NCBI GenBank assembly: GCA_018266765.1
Contig: JAFDZU010000041.1
Location: 1 to 46,916 of the forward strand
DNA from: Bacteroidota bacterium
GTDB taxonomy: Bacteria; Bacteroidota; Ignavibacteria; Kapaibacteriales; UBA961
DNA: 46,916 nucleotides
Direction: 5' to 3'
The first letter of the stretch is position 1, and each line of letters begins with the position of its first letter. The position numbers were made by a program, and so were the translations under genes. The notes under the pieces are model-generated. The model searched no databases. It saw nothing but the letters and a program-made list of their open reading frames with translations, and was not told where the DNA came from. Shown one piece after another: positions 10,801 through 18,421 of the stretch.

Positions 10801-12096
10801 AATGATGGACAAACTGTTATGAAAGGTGAAATGATATATGAATGGGATCCATATAATGCCGCAATTATAACTGAAAAACCTGGTCGTATCCGTTATAAAG
10901 ACTTACTCCCTAATATTACCTTCCGTGAAGAAAATGATGAACAAACAGGACACATTGCACGATTAGTAATTGAATCACGTGATCGTTCAAAAATGCCTGC
11001 TATTGAAATTGTGGACGAAAATGATGTAGTAATTCAAACCTATGTTATTCCAATTCGCGCACAAATTACAGTTGATAATGATGAAGTAGTTGGAATTGGT
11101 GCTAAACTTGTTAAAATCCCAAGAGATCTTGGTCGAATGAGAGATATTACCGGAGGTTTACCTCGTGTTACAGAACTATTTGAAGCACGTGCTCCTCAAA
11201 ATCCGGCAATTGTTGCTGAAATTGACGGTCTTATTTCATTTGATAAAGCAAAACGAGGTCAACGTACTGTTGTAGTAACAAGTTTGGACGGTCAAACACG
11301 TTCTGAAAATACTGTTGCGACCAGCAAATATTTGTTGGTTCAAGAAGGTGATTTAGTTCGAGCCGGAGATAGAATGACAGATGGTTCAATTAATCCTCAT
11401 GATATTCTTCGTATCAAAGGTGCAAATGCAGTACAAGAATATTTGACAAATGAAATTCAAGAAGTTTATCGTATGCAAGGAGTGAAAATCAATGATAAAC
11501 ATATTGAAATAATAGTTCGTCAGATGCTCCAAAAAGTTAAAATTAGTGATTCGGGTGATTCTACATTTTTAGAAAATGACCAGATTGACAAAATTAAATT
11601 CTCAGATGAGAATGATATGCTTAAAAATCATGTGGTAATTACTGAAAAGGGCGATTCAAGACTTAAAGTTGGACAGCTTGTTACTAAAAAGCGTTTCAGA
11701 GAAGTTAATTCTGATTTGAAGAAAAAGGATAAAGTACCATCTGAAGCACGTGCGGCTGAACCTGCTAGTGCAGATCCACTTTTACTTGGTATTACTCAAG
11801 CATCATTACAAACAGAAAGCTGGCTCTCTGCGGCATCATTCCAAGAAACTACACGTGTACTTGCTGATGCTTCTGTTTCGGCTAAAACAGACCATTTACA
11901 AGGACTCAAGGAAAATATCATACTAGGTCAACTCATCCCTGCAGGAACAGGATTGAGAAGATACCAAGACATGGTAGTAACAAGCCAAGTAGGAAACATT
12001 TTTGGTGCAGATGCAATTACTGAAGATACTCGTGAAGAAGAAGTAGAAGGGAATGACGGATATCGTAAATTAGGTAAACGTAGAATTTCGATTTAA
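7807..12096 (+). CDS. rpoC: DNA-directed RNA polymerase subunit beta'
   Basis: This is the catalytic beta' subunit, 1429 residues. The zinc-ribbon cysteines ([20 protein letters not shown], about residues 60-79) and the Mg-binding motif [16 protein letters not shown] are intact. A second zinc site, [13 protein letters not shown], is present. The trigger-loop region includes [25 protein letters not shown] lies 8 nt before the ATG. It is the last gene of the block and is followed directly by a strong hairpin terminator. Confidence 0.98.
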   Translation: MQSHSIPRKGFSQITIKIASPDEVLNRSHGEVTKPETINYRSFRPEKDGLFCEKIFGPIRDWECACGKYKRIRYKGIVCDRCGVEVTQKSVRRERMGHIMLAVPVVHIWFLRSLPSKISHSLGMPTKDIERIVYYESYVVVQPGSTGLNMKDLLTEEQYLEVLASLSNAERNLDDDDNKKFICLIGGDAIKELLKRIDPESEYYRMREQLRVETAVTKKTEALKRLRILESFLPPEGGQTPNKPEWMVLDVVPVIPPDLRPLVPLEGGRFATSDLNDLYRRVIIRNNRLRRLIDIKAPEVILRNEKRMLQESVDALFDNSRRSVRSESQRALKSLADTLKGKTGRFRQNLLGKRVDYSGRSVIVVGPELKIHECGLPKDMAVELFKPFVIRKLIERGHVKTVKSAKKLVERKTNEVWDILEKVIDGHPIMLNRAPTLHRLGIQAFQPRLIEGKALQLHPLVCTAFNADFDGDQMAVHVPLSHEAQLEALLLMLAPHNIMHTQHGDPITVPSQDMVLGAYYLTKLRRGAPGEGKMFSSPDEVIIAYNSGKLDLHAKIKVRMKGKMMETTTGRILFNQVVPEAMGYLNELLTKNRLRQIIGQCFRKAGPAKTVEFLDAMKEMGFTFATKGGLSVGIHDVVIPAEKELIIKKAQETVDTIEEYYQNGVITAGERYNKIIDTWSTATNRVADRLYSDLQKADEGFNPFWMMLDSQARGSKEQIRQLAGMRGLMAKPQKSQTGSSAELIENPIISNFKEGLTILEYFISTHGARKGLADTALKTADAGYLTRRLHDVAQDMIISQFDCGTIRGMDMKALKEGEDIKEPLAERILGRVALVDIVNPTTDKIIVKGGAIITEDIAHKIAESSIESVLIRSVLTCESRRGICVKCYGRNMATGQQVDVGEAVGTIASQSIGEPGTQLTLRTFHTGGTASLVASQSTVMAKFDGVIQFENIKTVNYNEEDGQVHVVTSRSGVINLVEADSNRILTKYDAMYGAVLKVNDGQTVMKGEMIYEWDPYNAAIITEKPGRIRYKDLLPNITFREENDEQTGHIARLVIESRDRSKMPAIEIVDENDVVIQTYVIPIRAQITVDNDEVVGIGAKLVKIPRDLGRMRDITGGLPRVTELFEARAPQNPAIVAEIDGLISFDKAKRGQRTVVVTSLDGQTRSENTVATSKYLLVQEGDLVRAGDRMTDGSINPHDILRIKGANAVQEYLTNEIQEVYRMQGVKINDKHIEIIVRQMLQKVKISDSGDSTFLENDQIDKIKFSDENDMLKNHVVITEKGDSRLKVGQLVTKKRFREVNSDLKKKDKVPSEARAAEPASADPLLLGITQASLQTESWLSAASFQETTRVLADASVSAKTDHLQGLKENIILGQLIPAGTGLRRYQDMVVTSQVGNIFGADAITEDTREEEVEGNDGYRKLGKRRISI

Positions 12097-12114
12097 ACGA
12101 CTTTCAACTAATCA

Positions 12115-12148
12115 AAAAGCCACTTTCTGAATGCAGAAAGTGGCTTTT
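12115..12148. terminator. Bidirectional terminator between rpoC and the convergent SPOR gene
   Basis: This is a perfect 15-bp stem, AAAAGCCACTTTCTG (12115-12129), loop AATG, CAGAAAGTGGCTTTT (12134-12148). The A and T tracts flanking the GC core give a U-tract RNA on either strand, so it can end rpoC (+) and the gene at 12172-13098 (-). Confidence 0.9.
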
Positions 12149-12171
12149 ATATTTTATATGCATATGAATTC

Positions 12172-13098
12172 TTACTTTCCCTTTTCAACTACGAACGGTG
12201 AACAGTTGCAACTTTTTTCAACGATTACTTTTGCCTTATCTGCAGCTTCTCTCGTAGTATATTCGCCAATTAATACAGCATAATTTGTTTTTCCATCAAT
12301 TGATTTTTCAAGTATACTAGCTCTTAATCGCTTTTTCTTATATTCTTTCACTTCAGCTTCTGCCGATTCTTTTGAATCATAACTCGCAACCTGTAAACTC
12401 CATGATTCTTTCTTCGATATTTCTTTTCCGCTTATTGTCGGCTTAGCAATTGTGTGAATTGTATCTTTTTTTGCAGTAAGACTTGAAGGTAATTTATCCT
12501 TTTCAATAGCTTTGGCTACAATGGTATTGGATGTTGAAGATTTATTATCTTTTGGAGATGTTTTAAGTTCAGGTGTTTTACTGTCTTTTGGTTTAGTTAT
12601 AGGTTTCGATTCTATAATTACTGTTTTAGATGGAACTTTTCCTGATTTGGATTCTGTGGTTGCAACGGGCTTCTCTGTGAATTTCGGCAATCCGACTGTA
12701 GCTTTTACCATTTCAGAAGCATTCAAAAGAAATTCTGATTGAGGATATTTTTCACGATATGATGTTAATTCTTTGTGAGCTCGAGAAGTATCATTTTTCA
12801 AAGCATAAAATTGAACTATTCTCCATTGGGCATCATCTGCCCATTCACAATCGGGATGTTCTTTTACAATTTCTTCATATATTTTTAAAGCGAGACTTGC
12901 ATCCTCTAGAACAATACCGTGTAAAAACTGGATTCCAGGGTCTTTAGGAAACTCTGCCAATAAATCAGGTAATTCTCGTTTAACATCGTCTATTTTACCT
13001 AATGCAACTGCTTGTAATCGATTACGAACGAGCGATGCTTGACTGAAACTTAGATTAACTGCTAACAAAAACACTATTAGTGTATAAAGAATTTTCAT
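12172..13098 (-). CDS. Exported SPOR-domain protein with N-terminal TPR-like region
   Basis: This is predicted to be an envelope protein that binds denuded peptidoglycan through a C-terminal SPOR domain. I place the start at the ATG of MKILYTLIVF because it begins a signal peptide (MKILYTLIVFLLAVNLSFSQ); the open frame runs 15 codons further upstream without purpose. Residues about 25-145 look like TPR helices (repeats with YEEIVKEHPDCEWADDAQWR). Then comes a Lys/Ser/Thr-rich linker (about 150-225), then the SPOR domain with WSLQVASYDSKESAEAEVKEY (written here only as its start WSLQVASYDS) to the end. Function beyond peptidoglycan binding is unknown. Confidence 0.8.
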   Translation of the reverse strand: MKILYTLIVFLLAVNLSFSQASLVRNRLQAVALGKIDDVKRELPDLLAEFPKDPGIQFLHGIVLEDASLALKIYEEIVKEHPDCEWADDAQWRIVQFYALKNDTSRAHKELTSYREKYPQSEFLLNASEMVKATVGLPKFTEKPVATTESKSGKVPSKTVIIESKPITKPKDSKTPELKTSPKDNKSSTSNTIVAKAIEKDKLPSSLTAKKDTIHTIAKPTISGKEISKKESWSLQVASYDSKESAEAEVKEYKKKRLRASILEKSIDGKTNYAVLIGEYTTREAADKAKVIVEKSCNCSPFVVEKGK

Positions 13099-13250
13099 AG
13101 AAATTAGAAATTTTATGGACGATAAACTTACTGACACACCCAAAATACGGAAAGTTTAGGTATTTTTGCTCAACTTCTTTACTAAAATTTTAGTAGAAGT
13201 TGCTAAGTTTACATTCTTCATGTTTTTCAAATATACCTAACAATTAGAAT

Positions 13251-14348
13251 ATGAATATTCTTGTGGCGGCTGGTGGTACAGGTGGTGATTTATTTCCGGC
13301 TGTTGCAGTTATAGAACAATTGCAAAAACTAATAGATAAAGATTTGTCTGTAACTTTTGTTGGGAACCCAAATCGAATTGAAGCAACCGTTGTACCTGAG
13401 CTTAATTATGAATTCTTCCCTATTTCTATTACAGGTTTTAAAGGTTTAACACATCGATCAACTCCGTTACTTCCATTGAGAATAGTTAGTTCGATTGTAA
13501 AAGTTAGAGCAATTTGTAAAAAAAAGAAAATCGATGCAATTCTTTGTGGTGGTACTTATATAAGTTTTCCTGTCGGAATTGTAGCTAAACAACTCAATAT
13601 TCCGATGATGCTTCTTGAACCAAATGTATTGCCCGGTAAAACGAATAAACTACTCGCTAAGCGTGCAACAACAATTATTCTTGCTTTCGAACAATCAAAA
13701 AAATATTTCCCCATAGAACTTCACAATAGAATGCTCGCTTTTGGCAATCCAGTTCGGGAAAGTATGGTGATGACATTACCGAATAAAGCTTCTGCAAGAG
13801 TGAAGTTTGGTTTACACCCGGACAAACCAAGTGTTTTTGTTTTCGGGGGAAGTCTTGGCGCACATTCAATAAATAATATTATAGAAAATTCTTTAGAAAA
13901 ATTTGCACAAAATAATATTCAATTGATTTGGCAAATTGGAAATACTTATCCACAACCTAAATATTTGCCTGAAGGAATTATGGTCAGACGTTTTATTGAT
14001 GATATGGCTTCTGCGTATTCTGCGGCTGATTTAGTGGTCTGTAGAGCGGGTGGTGGAACTGTAGCTGAGCTTACTAATGTCGGTAAACCTTCTATACTTA
14101 TTCCATTGCCTACAGCAACAAATAATGAACAATTCTACAATGCTCGAATTCTTGAAGAAGGTGGGGCATCCAAATTGTTGACAAATGATATACTAAAGGA
14201 CAAACTATTTACTACGATTCAAGAATTAATCCAAAATCCCAAAATATTAATTGATATGTCTAATTCTGCCAAACTACAAGCAAAACCCGATGCAGCGTAT
14301 TCAGCGGCTTTAGAACTTAAGAGAATTGCAACAAAAGCCACCAGTTAG
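13251..14348 (+). CDS. murG: MurG-like UDP-GlcNAc:lipid I N-acetylglucosaminyltransferase
   Basis: MurG adds GlcNAc to lipid I on the cytoplasmic face of the inner membrane, making lipid II. The 365-residue length fits. The N-terminal glycine loop reads GGTGGDLFPA (residues 8-17), the C-terminal nucleotide-sugar region reads CRAGGGTVAELTNVGKPSILI (shown to its first 20: CRAGGGTVAELTNVGKPSIL), and FGGSLGAHSIN is the second glycine loop. Oddity: residue 13 is Asp where MurG proteins normally have His in GGTGGH. It stands alone rather than in a division/cell-wall cluster. A related GT28 enzyme of different specificity cannot be excluded. Confidence 0.8.
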   Translation: MNILVAAGGTGGDLFPAVAVIEQLQKLIDKDLSVTFVGNPNRIEATVVPELNYEFFPISITGFKGLTHRSTPLLPLRIVSSIVKVRAICKKKKIDAILCGGTYISFPVGIVAKQLNIPMMLLEPNVLPGKTNKLLAKRATTIILAFEQSKKYFPIELHNRMLAFGNPVRESMVMTLPNKASARVKFGLHPDKPSVFVFGGSLGAHSINNIIENSLEKFAQNNIQLIWQIGNTYPQPKYLPEGIMVRRFIDDMASAYSAADLVVCRAGGGTVAELTNVGKPSILIPLPTATNNEQFYNARILEEGGASKLLTNDILKDKLFTTIQELIQNPKILIDMSNSAKLQAKPDAAYSAALELKRIATKATS

Positions 14349-14469
14349 TAAATAATTAAATCGTAATATACTTCTATGATAACTAACTCAAATAGTAATT
14401 GAATTACTGCGTCTGTTAACACTGACTTCAAAATCAAAAATTTAAGTGAATTACAATCAATAGCATATA

Positions 14470-14955
14470 ATGACAGCACAACAATCAAATACCGATGATA
14501 AGGTATTCTCTCACAGATTAGATTTTTATTGGCAAGCAATAGCAATGTATTCTGTTGCCTTAGCTGCCTATTCATTTCTGAGAGGTACCATAACTGAAGG
14601 GAAACTCTCTATAACACTTAATGACCCAATTGTTCTATTATTAGCAATATTTGTAATTGCTACAAGTATAGGTGCTCTCATCAGCTTATATATACAAAGG
14701 AAAATAATTATTCGTCCTGATTCAATTATAATTCACAACCGTTTTAGAGAAAAAACAATCAAAATTCAAAATATTCAAAGAATTACTTTTGGAAAAGAGA
14801 AAAGGTTTCAGAGAGGAGCTTATCGTATAATTAAAATAAATATTACCGGAAAGCGAAGACTAATGAGGATTCGTCCTTCAACGTATGACAATGAGCCTGG
14901 TCTTGTAACTTCTCTTATTCAGCTCAAGCGTTCAATAAATCAACTTAAAAAATAA
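14470..14955 (+). CDS. Small membrane protein with PH-like domain
   Basis: This is a 161-residue protein of unknown role. Residues about 23-40 and 52-75 form two hydrophobic spans. They are followed by a basic beta-rich region (IIIRPDSIIIHNRFREKTI, about residues 79-97) that resembles bacterial PH-like (YdbS/DUF304-type) domains, where a membrane hairpin precedes a PH fold. The C-terminus is very rich in Arg and Lys. It lies 121 bp after murG on the same strand and converges with trmB. The family match is by pattern only. Confidence 0.5.
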   Translation: MTAQQSNTDDKVFSHRLDFYWQAIAMYSVALAAYSFLRGTITEGKLSITLNDPIVLLLAIFVIATSIGALISLYIQRKIIIRPDSIIIHNRFREKTIKIQNIQRITFGKEKRFQRGAYRIIKINITGKRRLMRIRPSTYDNEPGLVTSLIQLKRSINQLKK

Positions 14956-14987
14956 TAAACCTATAAAATTACATTGGGATTTTTAAA

Positions 14988-15656
14988 CTATCTCTTAGTA
15001 ACAACTGCTCGAATATAGGGTATTCCTTTCTTTAACGAAAAATTTTCATGATCAGTTAGTGGTAAACTCCATTCATCAACTAATGAATATTTAAAATTAA
15101 ATCCACCGTGAACATTAAGTACTTCTTGCTGATAACTATCAACTTCCGGTACGTCAGTCATAAGAAAAAGAGTTCCAGTTGAACTCATAGTTCTGTAGAG
15201 TTCATTAACTAAATCTATATTAAAAGCTCTTCGTTTGCGATGTTTTTTTTTGTGCCAAGGGTCTGGAAAGAAATAAAATGCAGATTCTAAAGATTCATTC
15301 TGAATAAAAGGAAGTCCGTTTGAAGAGTTATACCAAAGAACTCCTGCATTATCAATACCTTCTCCGGTTATAATATCATCAATCCATTCAACTGCTTGTT
15401 TACGTACCTCAAGACCAAAAATATTCGTTTCTGGAAATTGCGTTGCAAACTCTAATAAAAATCCTCCACGTCCACAACCAATATCTAAGACATTTGGTGG
15501 TTGATTATTTGAAAAATATAACGCCCAATCTATATTTTGTTGAAGTGGGGGATAATATCGTGGTAATACTTTGAAATCCTCATACCGTACATAGAGATTA
15601 GGTGCTGTGTGATGTCTCATTCGAGGTGTTGGGTATTTCTTATAGTCAATTTTCAT
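14988..15656 (-). CDS. trmB: tRNA (guanine-N7-)-methyltransferase TrmB
   Basis: TrmB makes m7G at position 46 in the variable loop of tRNAs using S-adenosylmethionine. The 222 residues carry the SAM-binding motif LDIGCGRGGFLLEFA (about residues 56-70), the acidic FGLEVR end of the second strand, and the family signature FPDPWHKKKHRKRR (about 130-143). The start ATG lies in the last copy of a 14-bp triple repeat and overlaps the stop of a five-codon ORF. No Shine-Dalgarno is visible. The next gene upstream (15694-15948) and tRNA-Pro lie on the same strand. Confidence 0.95.
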   Translation of the reverse strand: MKIDYKKYPTPRMRHHTAPNLYVRYEDFKVLPRYYPPLQQNIDWALYFSNNQPPNVLDIGCGRGGFLLEFATQFPETNIFGLEVRKQAVEWIDDIITGEGIDNAGVLWYNSSNGLPFIQNESLESAFYFFPDPWHKKKHRKRRAFNIDLVNELYRTMSSTGTLFLMTDVPEVDSYQQEVLNVHGGFNFKYSLVDEWSLPLTDHENFSLKKGIPYIRAVVTKR

Positions 15657-15670
15657 ATTATATATTTCAT
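15653..15670 (-). CDS. Five-codon leader ORF 2 (MKYII) overlapping the trmB start
   Basis: This is an identical second mini-ORF. Its TGA (15655-15653) overlaps the trmB ATG (15656-15654) as ATGA, the arrangement typical of translational reinitiation. Translation is inferred, not shown. Confidence 0.4.
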   Translation of the reverse strand: MKYII

Positions 15671-15684
15671 ATTATATATTTCAT
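15667..15684 (-). CDS. Five-codon leader ORF 1 (MKYII) before trmB
   Basis: This reads ATG AAA TAT ATA ATA TGA on the - strand, starting 9 nt after the stop of the upstream gene. Its TGA overlaps the ATG of the next mini-ORF as ATGA. Existence of the frame is certain; translation is inferred. Confidence 0.4.
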   Translation of the reverse strand: MKYII

Positions 15685-15693
15685 ATTATATAG

Positions 15694-15948
15694 TTAATGT
15701 CTATGCTTGTTTTGTTCTTGTTTTATATAAATGTTTAGGGCTGATTTGATATTCTGTGGTTGAGTCCGCATATTTAAAATCACTTCTAAATGCTGACGAA
15801 TTTCAATCAGACGGATTCGTTTATTTTCTTCTTTCACTAAAATCTCTTCAGGTGTTTCATTACGCGCAGGTGGAAGATTAATTAAGTGGGGATTATTTCT
15901 GCGAAATAATTCTCGGAGTTGAACAAGTTGTAAAATATCATTACTCAC
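15694..15948 (-). CDS. Small hypothetical protein upstream of trmB
   Basis: This 84-residue protein is not recognised. It has no signal peptide or membrane span. It is mostly helical in composition with many charged residues (KEENKRIRLIEIRQHLEVIL, about residues 39-58) and a polar His/Lys-rich tail. It is probably co-transcribed with trmB, whose start is only 37 bp downstream through the 14-bp repeats. tRNA-Pro lies 73 bp upstream on the same strand. Confidence 0.6.
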   Translation of the reverse strand: MSNDILQLVQLRELFRRNNPHLINLPPARNETPEEILVKEENKRIRLIEIRQHLEVILNMRTQPQNIKSALNIYIKQEQNKHRH

Positions 15949-16021
15949 AATTTATAATAAAATTATTCTAACCTAATCCATTTGGATTGAATACATAACT
16001 TGAAATCACAATTATTGTTTG

Positions 16022-16095
16022 TCGGAGTGAGAGGATTTGAACCTCCGACCCCCTCGTCCCGAACGAGGTGCTCTACCGGGCTGAGCCACACTCCG
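16022..16095 (-). tRNA. tRNA-Pro (CGG)
   Basis: On the - strand the acceptor stem is CGGAGTG/CACTCCG with discriminator A. The anticodon arm is CCTCG / TTCGGGA / CGAGG, so the anticodon is CGG (Pro, codon CCG). The T arm is GGAGG / TTCAAAT / CCTCT (last pair G-T). The variable loop GGGTC has G at position 46, the TrmB target. CCA is not encoded. Confidence 0.95.
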
Positions 16096-16557
16096 AAATT
16101 CAATTGCAAAAATAGGTCAATTACAGAAGTCAAACAAGAATATTAATAAAATTTGCACTTTAATCTATTCAAAAAAACAAATGTAAAATTCATCATTGTA
16201 TTTGAACTATGACAATCTGAATTGGCTATTATTAAACATTACATTGGCTGAAAATTTATTATTCATCAAATGAAAAACTCCCTTAAATTATAAATTATAT
16301 ACTTAATTATTAATACAACTAAGTGTTAAATTAAAAAAAATAAATTATGTAAGTATTTTTAATAATATATAATTAACGAATAATATATCGCGAAGATAAT
16401 TTAAGGTTTTTTTGCTTGCTTCAAATTTAATAGAAAGTATTACTTAGAATAATTGTATTATATTCTATGATAATTCAATTGGCATATAGCTTGTCATAAG
16501 AAACAGCAAAGAGAAATTTCTTTGTAGTTTTTTTTACATAATTTAGGGAGAATCGCC
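16096..16557 (+). promoter_or_regulatory. Intergenic region upstream of flagellin
   Basis: These 462 very AT-rich bases show no convincing gene. The features visible are the sigma-54-like promoter at 16480-16494 and the ribosome binding site AGGGAG at 16545-16550, 7 nt before the flagellin ATG. The upstream stretch leaves room for an enhancer-binding protein site, but I could not pick out a clear palindrome. Confidence 0.5.
16480..16494 (+). promoter_or_regulatory. Candidate sigma-54 (-24/-12) promoter for flagellin
   Basis: TGGCATATAGCTTGT fits the consensus TGGCAC-N5-TTGC with exact GG-to-G spacing (GG, 10 nt, then GT in place of GC). The predicted transcript would start near 16506, about 50 nt before the ATG. 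An rpoN gene lies in this window at 22386-24110. One core base departs from consensus, so the call is tentative. Confidence 0.5.
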
Positions 16558-17502
16558 ATGCCATCAGCAGTTTCAGGCGGCGGAAGAATTCGAACAAATA
16601 CACCGGCAGAAAATGCGTATAATTCGCTTCAGTCTGCCAGCAATAATATCGCTTTACGTCAGCTTCGGCTTTCGACAGGAAAGCGAATTAATTCTGCGGC
16701 AGATGATGTTGCAGGATATATTACATCTCGTGCACTTGGAGCAAGAAATGGTGCTTTAAAGGCGGCACTACGTGCTGTCGGTGATGCAACAAATGTTGCT
16801 AATATTGCACAAGATGGATTCGATAATATTAATGATTTGCTTACAAAAATCAAAGATGCTGCTGCTACAGCTTCATCAGGTGCTTTAGGAAGTGATGAAA
16901 AAGTTGCTCTTGCTAAAGCGGCATATCGTTTTGCTCAGCAAATACAAACTATTGTTGATTCTACAGTTTTTGGAGGTCGTCAGTTAATTGACGGTTCATT
17001 CTCCGGTGATTTTGTTATCGGATTTAATGCGACTAACTCACTATTGACTCTTGCTGTTGATTTAACAGTTGGAGCAAGTGCAACAAATTTTGATATTACC
17101 AACGGCAGTTTCTTGGTTGCAGTTACGGGCAACGGAAATTTTGCAGGTGTTTCAGGATTAGATTTAAATAGCTTAGATGCTGTTAATACTGCAAATCTTG
17201 GAGTCTTTGATTCTGCTTCTATTAGCTTAACACTTACAAGCTTAGCAACTGCACTAAATAATGTTAATAAAGTAGCTTCTTATCTTGGAGGAATAAGTAA
17301 TCGACTAACCTCCCAAGAAGAATCATTGAAATCACAAATTACTAACTATAATGCGGCGATTTCTCGAATTGAAGATACAGATGTTGCACAAGAGCAACTC
17401 GAACTTGTAAAGGCACAATTCCTCCAACAAACTTCGATTACAACTCTTTCGCAAGCAAATCAAAATCCTCAACAATATTTACAATTGATCAGTGGAAGAT
17501 AA
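16558..17502 (+). CDS. Flagellin
   Basis: This is the filament subunit of the flagellum, 314 residues. The conserved N-terminal D0/D1 part reads SLQSASNNIALRQLRLSTGK (about residues 22-41) followed by RINSAADDVAGY, the flagellin hallmark. The C-terminal D1/D0 part includes RIEDTDVAQEQLELVKAQFL (about 270-289) and ends in ANQNPQQYLQLISGR. The short central part (about 150-215) is the variable surface domain. The N-terminus has some 13 extra residues (MPSAVSGGGRIRT) before the normal start of the family. It is a single gene with a candidate sigma-54 promoter and its own terminator; no other flagellar gene is in the window. Confidence 0.93.
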   Translation: MPSAVSGGGRIRTNTPAENAYNSLQSASNNIALRQLRLSTGKRINSAADDVAGYITSRALGARNGALKAALRAVGDATNVANIAQDGFDNINDLLTKIKDAAATASSGALGSDEKVALAKAAYRFAQQIQTIVDSTVFGGRQLIDGSFSGDFVIGFNATNSLLTLAVDLTVGASATNFDITNGSFLVAVTGNGNFAGVSGLDLNSLDAVNTANLGVFDSASISLTLTSLATALNNVNKVASYLGGISNRLTSQEESLKSQITNYNAAISRIEDTDVAQEQLELVKAQFLQQTSITTLSQANQNPQQYLQLISGR

Positions 17503-17606
17503 TAAATTTCACATTGCTTGGAATTTCATGGATTGAATGTCACGGACGAACTTCAAGCAAACGACACACAAGGATGATAAAAAACACACAAGGAAGTGTA
17601 AACTCA

Positions 17607-17640
17607 AAAACCCCGAAGGCATGGATGCTATCGGGGTTTT
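17607..17640. terminator. Bidirectional terminator after flagellin
   Basis: AAAACCCCGA (17607-17616) pairs with TCGGGGTTTT (17631-17640), with an inner GCA/TGC stem. A and T tracts on both sides let it stop flagellin (+) and the convergent HNH gene (-). Confidence 0.85.
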
Positions 17641-17680
17641 GTGTTTCTGTATAAATTCTAGATTGAATATTGCTGATCAG

Positions 17681-18196
17681 TTACATAAACAAATAAGGTC
17701 GCCAGCTTTCATCTGCACTTCCCATATATTGTTTTAAAAATAATACATGATGTGGACGACGAGGCATTGAAATTAATCTCATTTGAGCTTCATCCGGTGT
17801 TCTGTTTCCTTTCTTATTATTGCATCTCAAGCAAGCGGTTACTAAATTTTCCCAAATATCCAATCCTCCGCGTGATTTAGGGATTATATGGTCAATTGTA
17901 AGTTGATTACCAGAAGTATTACAATATTGACAATGAAAATTATCTCGTCTCAAAACGTTTTTTCGAGAAAGTTCAATTTTTTTGAAAGGAACTCGAATAT
18001 AGGATGAAAGTCGAATAACACTTGGATAAGGAAAAGTACTATTTACAGAACGGAGCATTCGATTATTGCGTTCAGCAACAATTTCAGCTTTCAACATAAA
18101 AATAAGTAAAAATGCTTTTTTTGCATTGCACACACTAACCGGTTCGTAACTTTGATTGAGTACAAGTACCTTTGTATTTAGGTTTGAAGGAGACAT
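17681..18196 (-). CDS. HNH endonuclease family protein
   Basis: This 171-residue protein contains an HNH/zinc fold: CQYC (about residues 88-91), the core IDHIIPKSRGG (about 101-111), an Asn in WENLV, and CLRCNNKKGNRTP (about 122-134). This matches the widespread stand-alone HNH family of Bacteroidota and relatives, which starts with KVLVLNQSYEPV (residues 9-20), as here. The family's cellular role is not established; DNA repair or a housekeeping nuclease role has been assumed. It is divergent from carA. No restriction or mobile partner lies next to it. Confidence 0.85.
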   Translation of the reverse strand: MSPSNLNTKVLVLNQSYEPVSVCNAKKAFLLIFMLKAEIVAERNNRMLRSVNSTFPYPSVIRLSSYIRVPFKKIELSRKNVLRRDNFHCQYCNTSGNQLTIDHIIPKSRGGLDIWENLVTACLRCNNKKGNRTPDEAQMRLISMPRRPHHVLFLKQYMGSADESWRPYLFM

Positions 18197-18421
18197 TTGC
18201 TGTGGCGAACTGCCAGATGCAATTGGCTTTTGAGAGTGTGCGGTTATCGCACCTGAGTAGGGTAAAACACTGAAGGCAACCTCCTTGACAAGAAAAAATT
18301 CGAGATATTTTGAACAACAACTCTCGAAACTTACGAAAAAATGTTTTAACTTTGCTTTTGTATTTTCAAAAATTTGAAAATAAAATATCCATTTGAAATT
18401 TATGACAAGGAATCTCTATCA

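Larger units (their letters stand above)
15651..15692. repeat. Exact 14-bp tandem triplication at the trmB start
   Basis: TTTCATATTATATA on the + strand is present three times without a mismatch (15651-15664, 15665-15678, 15679-15692). On the coding (-) strand each unit reads TATATAATATGAAA, so each holds an ATG and a TATAAT hexamer. It fills almost the whole gap between the upstream stop (15694-15696) and trmB. Confidence 0.97.

Noticed and set aside
17537-17737. 66-codon ORF after flagellin
   Set aside because: It runs through the flagellin terminator and into the antisense of the HNH gene; no SD and no recognisable product.
17681-18196. HNH gene as part of a restriction or homing system
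   Set aside because: No methylase, intron, integrase or repeat ends nearby, and the protein matches the stand-alone housekeeping-like family.
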